Assembly: GCA_002733945.2 (NCBI GenBank)
Contig: NVXO02000003.1
Span: 167,167 to 174,377, forward strand
Source of the DNA: Sulfurimonas sp.
GTDB taxonomy: Bacteria > Campylobacterota > Campylobacteria > Campylobacterales > Sulfurimonadaceae
Length of the DNA: 7,211 bases
Direction: 5' to 3'
In this document: positions 7,066-7,211 of the stretch, in pieces
How the letters are laid out: each line of letters opens with the position of its first letter
How positions within the stretch are numbered: the first letter of the stretch is position 1
The notes under the pieces: generated by a model
What the model saw: only the letters and a program-made list of their open reading frames with translations
Database searches by the model: none
Told to the model about the DNA's origin: nothing
Program-made: the position numbers and the translations under genes

Positions 7066-7211
7066 TCTAATACATTTGCGATATTGCGGTGAACAAAATA
7101 TCTAACAGAACCTATCCAGAGGTAATCTGGATTTTGTTGTGTTGATAGTTTGTTAAAGAACTCAGGATCTACTTAGTTAAAAGCCCTGTTGAGTGCACAA
7201 AACATTGCTTT
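7066..7211 (-). pseudogene. Remnant of a beta-class carbonic anhydrase gene
   Basis: Read on the minus strand, 7172-7110 encodes VDPEFFNKLSTQQNPDYLWIG, and 7094-7071 encodes VHRNIANV in the same frame. These match two blocks of beta-carbonic anhydrases (xDPxFFxKLxxxQxPxxLWIG and FVHRNxAN), the zinc enzymes that hydrate CO2 to bicarbonate. In intact enzymes about 20 residues lie between WIG and VHRN, including CSDSR with a zinc Cys and an Asp. Here only SVRYF remains, so about 45 nt appear lost in frame and the catalytic segment is gone. A TAA at 7175-7173 interrupts the frame upstream of VDPEFF. A possible start ATG lies at 7205-7203, with FCALNRAFN between it and the stop. Similarity ends at about the PBP stop codon, so the C-terminal two thirds are missing. 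The 5' end may continue past the right edge. It cannot make a working enzyme. Confidence 0.82.
7114..7135 (+). terminator. Possible operon terminator hairpin after the PBP gene
   Basis: ATCCAGA (7114-7120) and TCTGGAT (7126-7132) form a perfect 7-bp stem around the loop GGTAA. TTT G TT follows, giving an imperfect T-tract. It starts 48 nt after the PBP stop and is the only terminator-like structure downstream of the operon. The stem has only three G-C pairs, and the sequence is explained by the NPDYLWIG codons of the carbonic anhydrase remnant. Its use as a terminator is therefore speculative. Confidence 0.3.

Noticed and set aside
1..7211. Search for CRISPR arrays, tRNA/rRNA genes, insertion sequences, phage or defence genes
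   Set aside because: No spaced direct repeats, tRNA-like cloverleaf, transposase motifs or terminal inverted repeats were seen. The + strand is fully occupied by housekeeping genes up to 7065.

Overview
This AT-rich window looks like a chromosomal housekeeping locus from a Campylobacterota (epsilonproteobacterial) genome, most like a free-living Sulfurimonas-type organism. That assignment rests on the style of the proteins (a Maf of the divergent epsilonproteobacterial type, a short BioF, a PAS-GGDEF protein) and on gene neighbourhood: alaS-maf and bioF-pbp1A adjacencies are recalled from Campylobacter/Helicobacter relatives. No database search was possible, so genus level is inference.

Layout: seven genes on the + strand fill positions 1-7065 with essentially no intergenic DNA. 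In order they are: the 3' half of alaS (alanyl-tRNA synthetase, cut by the left edge); a four-helix CopD/HemJ-like membrane protein; maf (nucleotide pyrophosphatase); a membrane-anchored PAS-GGDEF diguanylate cyclase; bioF (biotin synthesis); a stand-alone ABC ATPase of the oligopeptide/nickel type; and a class A penicillin-binding protein. Every junction is an overlap of 1, 4 or 8 nt or a direct abutment, each with a Shine-Dalgarno-like sequence inside the preceding gene. This points to one transcript with translational coupling. Any promoter must lie upstream of alaS or inside genes, and none is called here.

The genes do not form one pathway. They combine translation quality control (AlaRS), nucleotide-pool or division control (Maf), second-messenger signalling (c-di-GMP), cofactor synthesis (biotin), a transport-type ATPase with no permease in view, and cell-wall synthesis (PBP1A). 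All six complete genes look intact, with their key motifs present.

The least ordinary stretch is the final 146 bases after the PBP stop. Read on the minus strand they encode a decayed fragment of a beta-carbonic anhydrase. The fragment has an in-frame stop, lacks the segment carrying the zinc-ligand Cys and its Asp partner, and is cut off at the PBP gene. A small hairpin followed by a T-rich stretch lies inside this remnant and might have been co-opted as the operon terminator.
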